Shown: positions 8,409 to 15,606 of the stretch, in pieces
Layout: every line of letters starts with the position of its first letter
Numbering within the stretch: the stretch's first letter is position 1
IMG/VR virus record: IMGVR_UViG_3300047560_001754
Span: 1 to 38,369 of that record
From: a virus
DNA: 38,369 nt
Strand: one strand, 5' to 3'
Notes under the pieces: generated by a model
Databases searched by the model: none
The model's input: the letters and a program-made list of their open reading frames with translations, nothing else
Told to the model about the DNA's origin: nothing
Program-made: the position numbers and the translations under genes

Positions 8409-8438
8409 TTGCGTTATAAGTTAGCACTGTTGTATGAT
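8409..8438 (+). promoter_or_regulatory. Promoter upstream of the methyltransferase-thyX-dut genes
   Basis: TTGCGT (8409-8414) and TATGAT (8433-8438) are spaced by 18 bases, immediately after the lysin stop. The predicted start lies about 25 bases before the Shine-Dalgarno sequence GGGGAG of the next gene. The -35 hexamer equals that of the promoter at 7020-7025. Confidence 0.55.
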
Positions 8439-8468
8439 TCTGTCATCGTTTCTGTTAGGGGAGAATAT

Positions 8469-8681
8469 ATGAAGAATCATGATAAACGCGCACAAGAGCT
8501 GCTTGACTTGGTCATTGCAGCTTCTTGTGAAGCAAAGTACTTGCGCATTAAGCACGGTTTAAACGTCAAGGTCGAACAGGCATTGGACGACGCTGCCGGC
8601 TTATTGCGTGTTATGACTAACGACATCGAAAAAGAAGAACAATCACGACCTTCTGTGTTTAAAAAGTTAGGTTTACGCTAG
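8469..8681 (+). CDS. Small hypothetical helical protein
   Basis: I do not recognise this 70-residue protein. The start is the ATG at 8469 behind GTTAGGGGAGAATAT; an in-frame GTG-type start further up would place the promoter inside the gene. It is almost all helix with heptad-like leucines (AQELLDLVIAASCEAKYLRI, then VEQALDDAAGLLRVM) and a basic tail. Its TAG stop overlaps the GTG of the methyltransferase by one base, so the two are coupled. Confidence 0.65.
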   Translation: MKNHDKRAQELLDLVIAASCEAKYLRIKHGLNVKVEQALDDAAGLLRVMTNDIEKEEQSRPSVFKKLGLR

Positions 8682-9880
8682 TGCGTTACCTAAGCGTTTG
8701 CAGTGGCATTGAAGCCGCGAGTGTAGCATGGGAATCTCTTGGTTGGACTCCCGTAGCTTTCTCTGAAATTGAAAAGTTTCCATCTAAGGTGCTGGCACAT
8801 AGATTTCCAAACGTGCCAAATTTTGGTGACATGACGCGTTATAAGGAATGGGACATTGCAAGAGGTTCAATTGACCTTCTCGTTGGAGGAACACCCTGCC
8901 AAGCTTTTTCAGTCGCAGGATTGCGCAAAGGGCTTGACGATCCACGGGGAAATCTCGCACTCACCTTCATTGCAATGGTTGAACTTTTTAAACCCGAATG
9001 GGTCGTTTGGGAAAATGTCCCCGGTGTTTTGTCAAGCAACAGAGGACGGGATTTTGGTTCCTTCCTCGGCGCGTTGGGGAACATCGGGTATGGGTTCGCC
9101 TACCGAGTGCTTGACGCTCAGTACTTTGGAGTCCCCCAAAGACGTCGTAGAGTCTTTGTTGTCGCACATTCTTCAGGAGACTCAAGACGTGCAGCAGAAG
9201 TACTATTTGAGCCAGAAAGCTTGCATAGGAATTCTACGGAGGTCTTCAGAAAGAGGCAAGAGGTTGCCGGCAAAGTTACAGCAAGCATTGCAAGCTGTAG
9301 CTCAGCCAAAAGATTGTCAGTAAATACATTGACAACAAATGACATACACACGACTGGAATCGATGTAAAGTTATTCGTTATGGCTGACGGACAAAGTAAC
9401 GCAGCAATATCAACAAATGGTATTGCACCGACTTTAAATAGCAGTATGGAGAATCCAATAGTTGCTTTTGTATTAGATACGCCTAAAAAAAGTCACTGCC
9501 TTTTGGCCGGTGGTGGACAGCGATATGACCCAGAGTTTGAAACGCTTATCCCAGTAGCCCATGCTTTTAAGATACGAGGCGTTGGGCATTACACCGGTGC
9601 AAACGGCGGGGTAGCAAAACCTGGAACAGGTGGTAGTGGTTACATGGGTCAGGATGAAAAAGCCTACACGATTGCTACAACACAAGACCAACAAATAATG
9701 CATGGAATGGCTGTTCGCAGACTTACACCTACTGAGTGTGAACGGCTACAAGGATTTCCAGACGGATGGACAAACATTCAAACGGATACACCTGATGGCC
9801 CTAGATACAAAGCATTGGGCAATTCTATGGCTGTACCAGTTATGCATTGGATTGGAAAAAGAATTAATGAACTTTGCTAA
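8681..9880 (+). CDS. DNA (cytosine-5) methyltransferase
   Basis: The 399-residue product shows the ordered motifs of C5-methyltransferases: motif I LSVCSGIEAASVAW (4-17), motif IV GGTPCQAFSVAG with catalytic C73, motif VI WENVPG (E111), motif VIII QRRRRVFVVA (153-162), a ~170-residue variable target-recognition region, and motifs IX/X ending in LTPTECERLQGFPDGW and ALGNSMAVPVMHWIG. It transfers a methyl group from SAM to carbon 5 of cytosine in a short target I cannot predict. No partner restriction enzyme is adjacent, so protection of phage DNA is the likeliest role. It starts with GTG overlapping the preceding TAG. Confidence 0.93.
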   Translation: MRYLSVCSGIEAASVAWESLGWTPVAFSEIEKFPSKVLAHRFPNVPNFGDMTRYKEWDIARGSIDLLVGGTPCQAFSVAGLRKGLDDPRGNLALTFIAMVELFKPEWVVWENVPGVLSSNRGRDFGSFLGALGNIGYGFAYRVLDAQYFGVPQRRRRVFVVAHSSGDSRRAAEVLFEPESLHRNSTEVFRKRQEVAGKVTASIASCSSAKRLSVNTLTTNDIHTTGIDVKLFVMADGQSNAAISTNGIAPTLNSSMENPIVAFVLDTPKKSHCLLAGGGQRYDPEFETLIPVAHAFKIRGVGHYTGANGGVAKPGTGGSGYMGQDEKAYTIATTQDQQIMHGMAVRRLTPTECERLQGFPDGWTNIQTDTPDGPRYKALGNSMAVPVMHWIGKRINELC

Positions 9881-10502
9881 GTTAGTTACCATCACACCAA
9901 ACGCAGAAGCACACATAGCTTACTGCGCTCGTGTAAGTAGTCCAAATCAAGAGAATCGAGAATACGAGAAGTTACTACGTTACTGCATTCGCAAGAAGCA
10001 TTGGTCTATCTTTGAGATGGCGCATATGGTTGTGGAGATCAATACTACTCGCGCAATCAGTGCACAGATACTGAGACATCGTAGCTTTTCGTTTCAAGAG
10101 TTTAGCCAACGGTACGCACCTGTTCCGCAGACCATCTACCTGCCACTTCAAAGGATGGCTGGAGCAACTAACCGACAAAGTAGCTTAGACCTTCCAGATG
10201 AACTTACAGAGAGTCAAGAGAAGGCATACAACGACGCTAACGATGCTGTAATACGTGCCTTTGACGCATATCAATGCTTACTGGCAAATGGCTTTGCTAC
10301 TGAGACTGCACGCATGGTGTTGCCGATGTCCTCGTCTACACGTTTATACATGGCCGGAAACATTCGTGACTGGCTGCATTACGTTGATGTGAGAACGCAG
10401 GACGACACGCAAGCAGAGCATCGAGTCATTGCGAATGACATCAAGTTGATTATCGAAGAACAGCTTCCAACAATACACGAAGCGATGTGGGGAAAAGACT
10501 AG
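9867..10502 (+). CDS. thyX: Flavin-dependent thymidylate synthase
   Basis: The 211-residue product is ThyX: the signature RHRSFSFQEFSQRY (residues ~70-83) is the RHRxxSxxxxSxRY motif that binds dUMP and FAD. TARMVLPMSS and LHYVDVRTQDDTQAEHRVIA match the later family blocks. It makes dTMP from dUMP with methylene-tetrahydrofolate and NADPH. The start is the ATG at 9867 behind GGAAAAAG, within the last 14 bases of the methyltransferase gene. With the downstream dUTPase, which makes dUMP, it forms a two-step thymidylate supply unit. Confidence 0.95.
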   Translation: MNFAKLVTITPNAEAHIAYCARVSSPNQENREYEKLLRYCIRKKHWSIFEMAHMVVEINTTRAISAQILRHRSFSFQEFSQRYAPVPQTIYLPLQRMAGATNRQSSLDLPDELTESQEKAYNDANDAVIRAFDAYQCLLANGFATETARMVLPMSSSTRLYMAGNIRDWLHYVDVRTQDDTQAEHRVIANDIKLIIEEQLPTIHEAMWGKD

Positions 10503-10921
10503 TGTTTACTCTTATCAATACTGAAGATTCAATATATCTTCCGAATCAAGCAACAGCTTTATCAGCAGGTTTTGACCTGCGTGCACGATTAGATGCTGAT
10601 GTTTTATTGAAGTCTGGAGAAAGGTTATTGATTCCAGTCGGTGTTGCACTCACGTCTAACTTTCCGACTAACTACTTCTTGGCGGTTTGCTCTCGATCAG
10701 GTTTAGCAATCAATCATGGTGTATACGTTTTGAATGCACCAGGCATTGTAGATGCCGATTATGTTGGTCACGAGATTAAAGTCATTCTTACAAACTGTGG
10801 GACACTAGATATCACGATAGCTGACAAGATGCGTATTGCGCAAGCTCTTATCTTAGAACACAAAGGCACTGCAAACCTAGATGCAGGAATCCGCCTTGGA
10901 GGATTCGGCAGCACAGGTTAG
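10502..10921 (+). CDS. dut: dUTP diphosphatase
   Basis: The 139-residue product has the five dUTPase motifs in order: SAGFDLRA (I), CSRSGLAINHGV (II), NAPGIVDADYVGHEIKVIL (III), MRIAQALI (IV) and the Gly-rich tail RLGGFGSTG (V), as in the trimeric family. It hydrolyses dUTP to dUMP, lowering uracil incorporation and feeding ThyX. I prefer the GTG at 10502, which overlaps the thyX stop (TAGTG) and has GGGGAAAAG upstream; an ATG at 10487 is possible but lacks a ribosome site. It meets the opposite-strand phosphoesterase gene tail to tail with 4 bases overlap. Confidence 0.94.
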   Translation: MFTLINTEDSIYLPNQATALSAGFDLRARLDADVLLKSGERLLIPVGVALTSNFPTNYFLAVCSRSGLAINHGVYVLNAPGIVDADYVGHEIKVILTNCGTLDITIADKMRIAQALILEHKGTANLDAGIRLGGFGSTG

Positions 10922-11808
10922 ATATGCAACTGACTGTGCACTTGGATTTCTCGTTTATCCTTGTCATAGTCTTGTTCGCACTTGAGCTTCAATATCATGC
11001 CACCTTTTGGTAAAGCGTTTCCATCCATGAGCGCACCGTAGTTATCCTTACGACCATGTTCCATCAGGTGGCTTGATGTTGTTCCGGTGTACGTGTCCAT
11101 GTACGCACCTGTACGAATAGTCAGTACTTCTTTATGACATACTCTATTCTCAGGCTTTACTTTATTTATGTTGTAAACAACCTTAGCATCGCGGCCAGCT
11201 TGTTTATTGTGCGTGTGACCACGCCATATTGCATCAACACCTTCCAGCCACATCTGTGCTCTTGAGAATGTGATTGCACCTTTTGTCACTGGTGCTCCAC
11301 CACCAGCTCCATGATGGTAATGAATGACGTAGTGTCCATACTTTCTGTTCTGGCCATTTATATCCATGCGAATATGTATAAATCCATGATAGCCGCCATA
11401 TTGAATGGACTTACCTGTTTCTTTAGCTAGAAGAATACACAGATGCTTTACAGGCTCAATATGATGGAAACGAGCTACTGAGTCATCGTGGTTTCCATCG
11501 CCGATCATCAGAATACGATCAGCATACGGAGCAAGTATTTCATAAGCCCATCGTATGCTTTCACCAATCATGTCATCACCGGCTGTGTACATTCTTGGGT
11601 GTAGGTTGTTAGCGCGATAGCGTTTCCGATCACCAGGCAAGATAGCGTCAAAGACGTCTCCATTGATTGCTATCATTGCATCTTCTTCTACTGCTCTTTT
11701 TAGTTCCCTATCAATCAACTTGTAGTCAGTATGCAGTGACCCAATGTGTAGATCGGACATCATTGCAATGTTTAGACTCGTTCCGGATACGTGCTCGATG
11801 ACTGTCAT
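10918..11808 (-). CDS. Calcineurin-like metallophosphoesterase
   Basis: The 296-residue product has the metal-binding motifs of the family in order: SDLHIG (D19, H21), NGDVFD (D51), GDGNHDD, HYHHGAGGG and GHTHN. These enzymes use two metal ions to cleave phosphomonoesters or phosphodiesters. The motif set resembles the Mre11/phage phosphoesterase group, but no SbcC-like partner is nearby, so a nucleic-acid or nucleotide substrate is only inferred. The ATG at 11808 fits a promoter whose -10 is at 11849-11844. A longer reading starting with TTG at 11856 would begin upstream of the expected transcript. Confidence 0.85.
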   Translation of the reverse strand: MTVIEHVSGTSLNIAMMSDLHIGSLHTDYKLIDRELKRAVEEDAMIAINGDVFDAILPGDRKRYRANNLHPRMYTAGDDMIGESIRWAYEILAPYADRILMIGDGNHDDSVARFHHIEPVKHLCILLAKETGKSIQYGGYHGFIHIRMDINGQNRKYGHYVIHYHHGAGGGAPVTKGAITFSRAQMWLEGVDAIWRGHTHNKQAGRDAKVVYNINKVKPENRVCHKEVLTIRTGAYMDTYTGTTSSHLMEHGRKDNYGALMDGNALPKGGMILKLKCEQDYDKDKREIQVHSQLHI

Positions 11809-11843
11809 GTTTTGATTATTGTCACATGTTTTGGTGTTTGTAG

Positions 11844-11886
11844 TAATAACAATCAAAGGCTAACAGGATGCAAGTCTATATACTTG
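11844..11886 (-). promoter_or_regulatory. Promoter with operator palindrome for the phosphoesterase gene
   Basis: On the minus strand TTGCAT (11873-11868) and TTATTA (11849-11844) are 18 bases apart. The palindrome CAAGTATATAGACTTG (11886-11871) overlaps the -35. This copies the arrangement at 4005-4047, where the same palindrome covers a TTGACA. The predicted start leaves a ~25-base leader before the ATG at 11808. Confidence 0.5.
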
Positions 11887-11902
11887 AACCACGCAATGGC
11901 AC

Positions 11903-11928
11903 AAAAAAAGGGTATCCGAAGATACCCT
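11903..11928 (-). terminator. Rho-independent terminator after the MuF-like gene
   Basis: On the minus strand an 8-bp perfect stem AGGGTATC/GATACCCT closes a TTCG tetraloop and is followed by seven T. It lies 23 bases after the stop of the minor head protein gene. Confidence 0.9.
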
Positions 11929-11950
11929 GAGATTTGGACATGTAAAGGGA

Positions 11951-13033
11951 TTAGAAACCTTGCTCGCGCAAGACCGAAAGAGGCGTGATACGTATGAGCG
12001 GGCCGTATTCCTCTGTGCGTTCTATGTATATCATTCTCTCAAGTGGCAGACCAGCTTCATACATGGCGTATCTTCCCGGCCCTAAAATGTCTCGCAATAT
12101 TGCATCTGGCAACATGCCGATAATCTCATCACGAGACATGTAGTCAGGTATTGCGCCACCCTGAACAGATGCGTACTCCATCCAAGACATGGTTACGGGC
12201 ACAAGCATACATCTACACCGTGGATGCGACTCGAACTCATCCTGAAGGGAATACAACTTACCGTGCAGCGTCAAGCATCCAACACACGTTTTGTTGTCAA
12301 TGACGGCTACACGTCTGTATCCCTTGACTAGTCCTGAATTCAAGTTATTGATACGCGTTGCTACGCGCCTTGTCGTAGCCTCAATTTCCGTTGTCGAGAT
12401 ATTCTCCATCATGCTGTCAATGGTGTCTATATTGTCATTAACTGATGTCACCCATGCCTTTCCATCAAAGTCTTGGTCAGCATAGGACTCACGCATTCCG
12501 ATGTAGATGCGAGTAAAGATATCGTTGGTAGTGTTTTGGATAACGTCACGAAGACTTGAACCACCATAACTCCAGCCGGTAGCAAACTCATTTGCATCTG
12601 GTCTGCGAATCTTAGGACGTGCGACACGAGCTGGCTTTGAACCCATGTTGTATAGAACAACATCAGGGTAGATGAGCAACGTAGCTGCGATAACTGCATC
12701 CTGACCTGCAATGACTTCATCAGTTACCTTTGTGACGTAGGAATCGAACTTATCTTTATTCTGTAGTAACTCGACTATTTCCTGGTAGTAACGTTCGGCC
12801 TGAAGTGCGGTCACGTCCGGCATCTGCATCATTGCAAGGATATCAATGACGCGGTCATACACATCTACAAACACGTTAGAGATGCGATCCTTTGCTATCC
12901 AAAGAACTGCATCGACTTCATCTCGGTAATAACCAACAGCGTTGTCATACTTGTTGACTACCTGTTTTACTCCGCCACACTTGTTGTGATTGCATTCATC
13001 ACCACAAGCGTAAACCAGCCACCCGTCGTTCAT
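11951..13033 (-). CDS. MuF-like minor head protein (head morphogenesis)
   Basis: The 360-residue product is mainly helical with a C-terminal Mu gpF/SPP1 gp7-like block: RRVAVIDNKTCVGCLTLHGK, YSLQDEFESHPRCRCMLVPV, with the CxxC and HPRCRC cysteines of that family. An N-terminal Cys cluster (YACGDECNHNKCGG) may bind zinc. These proteins sit inside the head near the portal and may be ejected with DNA. The start is the ATG at 13033 behind AAGGAGA; an upstream reading from 13102 has no ribosome site. It is unusual that this gene is isolated, about 8 kb from the portal gene, with its own terminator. The C-terminal 100 residues after the motif are not recognised. Confidence 0.75.
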   Translation of the reverse strand: MNDGWLVYACGDECNHNKCGGVKQVVNKYDNAVGYYRDEVDAVLWIAKDRISNVFVDVYDRVIDILAMMQMPDVTALQAERYYQEIVELLQNKDKFDSYVTKVTDEVIAGQDAVIAATLLIYPDVVLYNMGSKPARVARPKIRRPDANEFATGWSYGGSSLRDVIQNTTNDIFTRIYIGMRESYADQDFDGKAWVTSVNDNIDTIDSMMENISTTEIEATTRRVATRINNLNSGLVKGYRRVAVIDNKTCVGCLTLHGKLYSLQDEFESHPRCRCMLVPVTMSWMEYASVQGGAIPDYMSRDEIIGMLPDAILRDILGPGRYAMYEAGLPLERMIYIERTEEYGPLIRITPLSVLREQGF

Positions 13034-13118
13034 AAAAACATTCTCCTTGCTATACAACTTCAACGTGTTATAGAATAGTGTAACGCATTTTGATGCTATC
13101 ACGGCAGTTAGGGGCAGA
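13034..13118. promoter_or_regulatory. Divergent promoter region
   Basis: This 85-base gap separates the leftward minor head gene from the rightward accessory cassette. On the plus strand TTGCTA (13047-13052) and TATAGA (13069-13074) are 16 bases apart. GTTAGGGGCAGA lies before the ATG at 13119. A leftward promoter must also be here, but I do not see a clear one. Confidence 0.35.
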
Positions 13119-13343
13119 ATGACAGATAAAACACCTCGTGTTCGCAGGGACTACTTGTGGGCACATAAAGAAATCCTTGCTGGTGGCAAGGTCATGCGCT
13201 TTGAAGCGCGTTGGTTTATTCAACTTGTTGATGGACGAATGTGCACATACAGGATTGACGGAGCATCCAACAGAGTATTTGCCGGTATCACAACATTGTC
13301 ATCAGCGGATCTCATGGCATTAGACTGGGTGTCATACGAATGA
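13119..13343 (+). CDS. Small DUF2829/Tad2-like protein, first copy
   Basis: This 74-residue protein has the pattern of the four small proteins encoded at 14406-15284: an N-terminal helix and basic turn (AHKEILAGGKVMRFEARW), a short beta-rich middle, and a C-terminal helix with acidic DW near the end (SSADLMALDWVSYE). The pattern resembles the DUF2829 family, which includes Tad2, a phage protein that binds the signal molecules of Thoeris defence. The resemblance is by eye and this is the most divergent member. It overlaps the next gene by 4 bases (ATGA). Confidence 0.5.
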   Translation: MTDKTPRVRRDYLWAHKEILAGGKVMRFEARWFIQLVDGRMCTYRIDGASNRVFAGITTLSSADLMALDWVSYE

Positions 13344-13720
13344 AAGTTAGACATATAGAATTGAAAGATGCTAACGAGTTTGTAGAAAAATATCATCGTC
13401 ATCATAAGCCCGTTACTGGACATAGATTCAGTATTGCTTGCGTTGTAGATGACATAGTACATGGTGTTGCTATTGTAGGAAGACCAGTAGCAAGATTAGT
13501 TGATGCAAGCACAACTCTTGAAATAACTAGACTTGTCACAGATGGTACACCGAATGCTTGTTCGTTTTTATACGGTGCATCAGCTAGGGCCGGTAAGGAG
13601 CTTGGTTACTCAAAAATACAAACGTACATATTAGAGTCAGAAACCGGCGTAACACTTAGAGCTTCTGGTTGGACTATGGTTGCGGTAACTCAAGGGGGGG
13701 TGGAAACGTTCCGATGGTAA
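13340..13720 (+). CDS. XF1762-type acetyltransferase-like protein, C-terminus lost by a G7 frameshift
   Basis: The 126-residue in-frame product matches the XF1762 family of phage/prophage GNAT-like proteins: YHRHHKPVTGHRFSIACV, VAIVGRPVARLVD, LEITRLVTDGTPNACSFLYG and LGYSKIQTYILESETGVTLRASGW. The family normally ends in a basic W...R.R...PT..K.RWE segment. Here that segment exists in the +1 frame: GGWKRSDGKPRRTDQPTERK then LRWEKVL, ending at a TGA at 13782-13784. The two frames meet at seven G (13694-13700). The full product would be ~147 residues and its stop would overlap the GTG start of the next gene (GTGA). Substrate unknown. Confidence 0.8.
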   Translation: MKVRHIELKDANEFVEKYHRHHKPVTGHRFSIACVVDDIVHGVAIVGRPVARLVDASTTLEITRLVTDGTPNACSFLYGASARAGKELGYSKIQTYILESETGVTLRASGWTMVAVTQGGVETFRW

Positions 13721-13780
13721 GCCACGCAGGACGGATCAACCCACAGAACGAAAACTGCGATGGGAAAAGGTTTTAGTAAA

Positions 13781-14152
13781 GTGAATGTATCAATAGAAGA
13801 CCTACAAGGCTTACCCAAAGACTGGGTCAACGAGATTGAGTGGGAAAACGACATCACCTTGATGGTGCGGTACGAAGTACTGAACATTGAAAAGATATCT
13901 AGCGACGTGCTTGACTTTATGAACAAGCACGGACGTGACGTAGCTTTTACCGGTTCTGTTGAGGGATGCGAGCACTTGCACGAAGCGTGCAAGATTGGGC
14001 TGACCTTGATTGAAGATGGTGAAAAGTACACGAATGAAGACTTTGCTTCATGGCTTGGCACACACCTCGAAGATGAAGTTAACTTCGGACTACATCAAGA
14101 CGCTGAACATCAGTACGAAGCAAAGCTAGATGGATCATGGTGGAGAGATTGA
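13781..14152 (+). CDS. Very acidic hypothetical protein
   Basis: I do not recognise this 123-residue protein. Asp and Glu make up about a quarter of it and basic residues about a tenth, with no clear motif (for example FASWLGTHLEDEVNFGLHQD). Charge and size recall DNA-mimic inhibitors, but so do many phage proteins, so this is only a thought. I prefer the GTG at 13781, which overlaps the TGA of the frame-shifted XF1762 reading and has AAAGG upstream; an ATG at 13760 would add seven residues and lacks a ribosome site. Confidence 0.65.
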   Translation: MNVSIEDLQGLPKDWVNEIEWENDITLMVRYEVLNIEKISSDVLDFMNKHGRDVAFTGSVEGCEHLHEACKIGLTLIEDGEKYTNEDFASWLGTHLEDEVNFGLHQDAEHQYEAKLDGSWWRD

Positions 14153-14406
14153 TGATAAACGCACGGTCTATATCGGCGATCAAAACTGCTACGCGTACAC
14201 CTACCAATAAACCTCGTAAACCTAAAGTGACAGATCAGGTTTGCATGGAAGTACAGCTGCGCATAATGGATATGTACAAGTCTGGCATCAGTATGCGACG
14301 CATTGGAGAGCAGTTATACGCTGAAGGTGTCCCACATCCAGACACAACTGTTCCTTGGAGCACGGAAGCAATCGCAGCCATCATCAAGGAGAGAAAGGCA
14401 GATTAA
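14152..14406 (+). CDS. Small HTH protein resembling a recombinase-domain fragment
   Basis: The 84-residue product has a basic N-terminus (TRTPTNKPRKPKVTD) and a helix-turn-helix-like half: RIMDMYKSGISMRRIGEQLY, then AEGVPHPDTTVPWSTEAIAA and a final IIKERK. The order of helix, G-x-P and W-S-x-x-x-I recalls the recombinase domain of large serine recombinases, but no catalytic domain is present. A DNA-binding regulator of this cassette is the likeliest role. The ATG at 14152 overlaps the previous TGA by one base and follows GGAGAG. Confidence 0.65.
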   Translation: MINARSISAIKTATRTPTNKPRKPKVTDQVCMEVQLRIMDMYKSGISMRRIGEQLYAEGVPHPDTTVPWSTEAIAAIIKERKAD

Positions 14407-14636
14407 TGACAGGAATTGAAGCCTTTATTGCATTGCGATGCCGAAAGAACATACGGCGTAAATCCTGGGATGAAAATCAGTTAGTCAAATGGACAGTCGT
14501 GAATGAAAATCAAATGAGTATGGAGATACTTAAAAATGATTATTCTCTTGAAGACAAGATTTACAGACACGCCAACTTATTTGCTAACTTGATGGGGGAC
14601 TTACTGGAATACGATGACTGGGAGATAGTCGAATGA
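14406..14636 (+). CDS. DUF2829/Tad2-like small protein, copy 2
   Basis: The 76-residue product begins MTGIEAFIALRCRKNIRRKS and ends LLEYDDWEIVE. The start (helix, then basic turn with R-R-x-W) and the end (D-W-E-I/V) are shared with the three genes that follow and agree with DUF2829, the family of the Thoeris inhibitor Tad2, which sequesters a cyclic ADP-ribose-type signal. The middle differs strongly between copies. The ATG overlaps the previous TAA; the gene overlaps its follower by 4 bases. The binding-pocket residues cannot be judged by eye. Confidence 0.65.
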   Translation: MTGIEAFIALRCRKNIRRKSWDENQLVKWTVVNENQMSMEILKNDYSLEDKIYRHANLFANLMGDLLEYDDWEIVE

Positions 14637-14860
14637 AGACGCGATTGACGCCTCGTAAAATATTGTCCATGATTGTGGCTGGTAAAACAATGCGTAGAAA
14701 ATGCTGGCCTGAAAGTTATCTCTATTGCATCCTCAGTGAAGAGACTGGAGAACTGATGGTGCGCAAGGAAGTGGAAGATTCAGTAGGTAACGTAGCCAAA
14801 ATTTGGGACAGGTTATGGGTAGAAGAATTATTCGAAAATGGATGGGAGGTCATTGAATGA
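14633..14860 (+). CDS. DUF2829/Tad2-like small protein, copy 3
   Basis: The 75-residue product has a different first part (MKTRLTPRKILSMIVAGKTM) but keeps the basic turn with R-R-K-C-W and the closing LWVEELFENGWEVIE. It is chained to both neighbours by ATGA overlaps, so all copies are probably translated from one message. The DW of the other copies is GW here. It belongs to the same family as copies 2, 4 and 5 by pattern. A cyclic-nucleotide-sponge role is inferred, not shown. Confidence 0.6.
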   Translation: MKTRLTPRKILSMIVAGKTMRRKCWPESYLYCILSEETGELMVRKEVEDSVGNVAKIWDRLWVEELFENGWEVIE

Positions 14861-15099
14861 CAGGAATTGAAGCACTGAAAGCATTAGCATCAGGGAAAAA
14901 GATTCGTCGTGAAGATTGGGGAGAAGATGAAGCAGTATGCCCTTATGAAACTGGTGAATACATCCCTCTTATAGCTCAAGCAACATATGCGCTAACCATG
15001 AATAGGTGGAAGAGAATTAATGAGCCACTTGACTTTGATGTAGAACTACAACGCATCTATACAGATTTTCTTATGGATGATTGGGAAGTAGTCGAATGA
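14857..15099 (+). CDS. DUF2829/Tad2-like small protein, copy 4
   Basis: This 80-residue copy is closest to the family pattern: MTGIEALKALASGKKIRRED then WGEDEAVCPYETGEYIPLI, a central segment YALTMNRWKRINEP as in DUF2829 proteins, and IYTDFLMDDWEVVE at the end. It shares the MTGIEA start with copy 2 and MTG-EAL with copy 5. The start overlaps the previous stop by 4 bases. It is the best single candidate for testing a Tad2-like function. Confidence 0.7.
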   Translation: MTGIEALKALASGKKIRREDWGEDEAVCPYETGEYIPLIAQATYALTMNRWKRINEPLDFDVELQRIYTDFLMDDWEVVE

Positions 15100-15284
15100 C
15101 AGGATCCGAAGCTTTGATAATGATGAAGCGCGGATTACTCATGCGCCGAACTAGATGGCTCCAGGATGTGTATGCTGTAGTCAAGGACAATGACATAGTC
15201 ATGCTGCGGGATACAGCAAGTAAACCTCAGTACACAATGGCGATATCAGACTTACTCCACGATGACTGGGAAGTATATTTATGA
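15096..15284 (+). CDS. DUF2829/Tad2-like small protein, copy 5
   Basis: The 62-residue product is the shortest copy: MTGSEALIMMKRGLLMRRTRW, a beta-rich middle (VYAVVKDNDIVMLRD) and TMAISDLLHDDWEVYL. The ATG at 15096 overlaps the stop of copy 4; an upstream reading from 15081 is only the tail of that gene in another frame. It overlaps the next gene by 4 bases. The truncated middle may mean a smaller or altered ligand pocket. Confidence 0.65.
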   Translation: MTGSEALIMMKRGLLMRRTRWLQDVYAVVKDNDIVMLRDTASKPQYTMAISDLLHDDWEVYL

Positions 15285-15514
15285 TTAGTATAATCACCGG
15301 CATACTCATAGGAGTAGGGATGTGCTACGTAGGTACATTGATTGCCGACATCATAAAGACTCGCAGGTTCATGAAATGGCTACGCAATCGAGGTCTTGAT
15401 CCGTACGCGTTAGACAACGACAGTATTCGAGCAGCTCGCATTGCATACATAATGGAAAATGTACCAAACGTCAGCATAGAAGTTAGCCATAACAAAGAAA
15501 TTGATATAGAATAA
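15281..15514 (+). CDS. Small membrane protein
   Basis: The 77-residue protein has one N-terminal membrane segment (ISIITGILIGVGMCYVGTLI) followed by a basic turn (KTRRFMKWLRNRG) and an acidic, probably cytoplasmic tail. I do not recognise it. It ends the accessory operon, coupled to the last Tad2-like gene by an ATGA overlap. A holin is possible by size, but only one clear membrane segment is seen and the lysin lies 7 kb away. Confidence 0.65.
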   Translation: MISIITGILIGVGMCYVGTLIADIIKTRRFMKWLRNRGLDPYALDNDSIRAARIAYIMENVPNVSIEVSHNKEIDIE

Positions 15515-15517
15515 TCC

Positions 15518-15596
15518 GTCGTGCTGTGCAACTCACGACATGATGTTGGAGTCAGTTTAATAACTTTGAATCGGTAATTGATAGCTGACTCCAACA
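15518..15596 (+). other. Two strong hairpins after the accessory operon
   Basis: A 6-bp stem GTCGTG/CACGAC (15518-15539) is followed by a perfect 12-bp stem TGTTGGAGTCAG/CTGACTCCAACA (15544-15555 with 15585-15596) enclosing 29 bases. No T-tract follows, so these are not classical terminators. They may protect the 3' end of the operon message or act as processing sites before the tRNA-like element. Confidence 0.5.
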
Positions 15597-15606
15597 CTCC
15601 TTATAT

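Noticed and set aside
14152-14406. Serine recombinase (integrase)
   Set aside because: Only a short recombinase-domain-like HTH is present; no catalytic domain and no attachment repeats were found.
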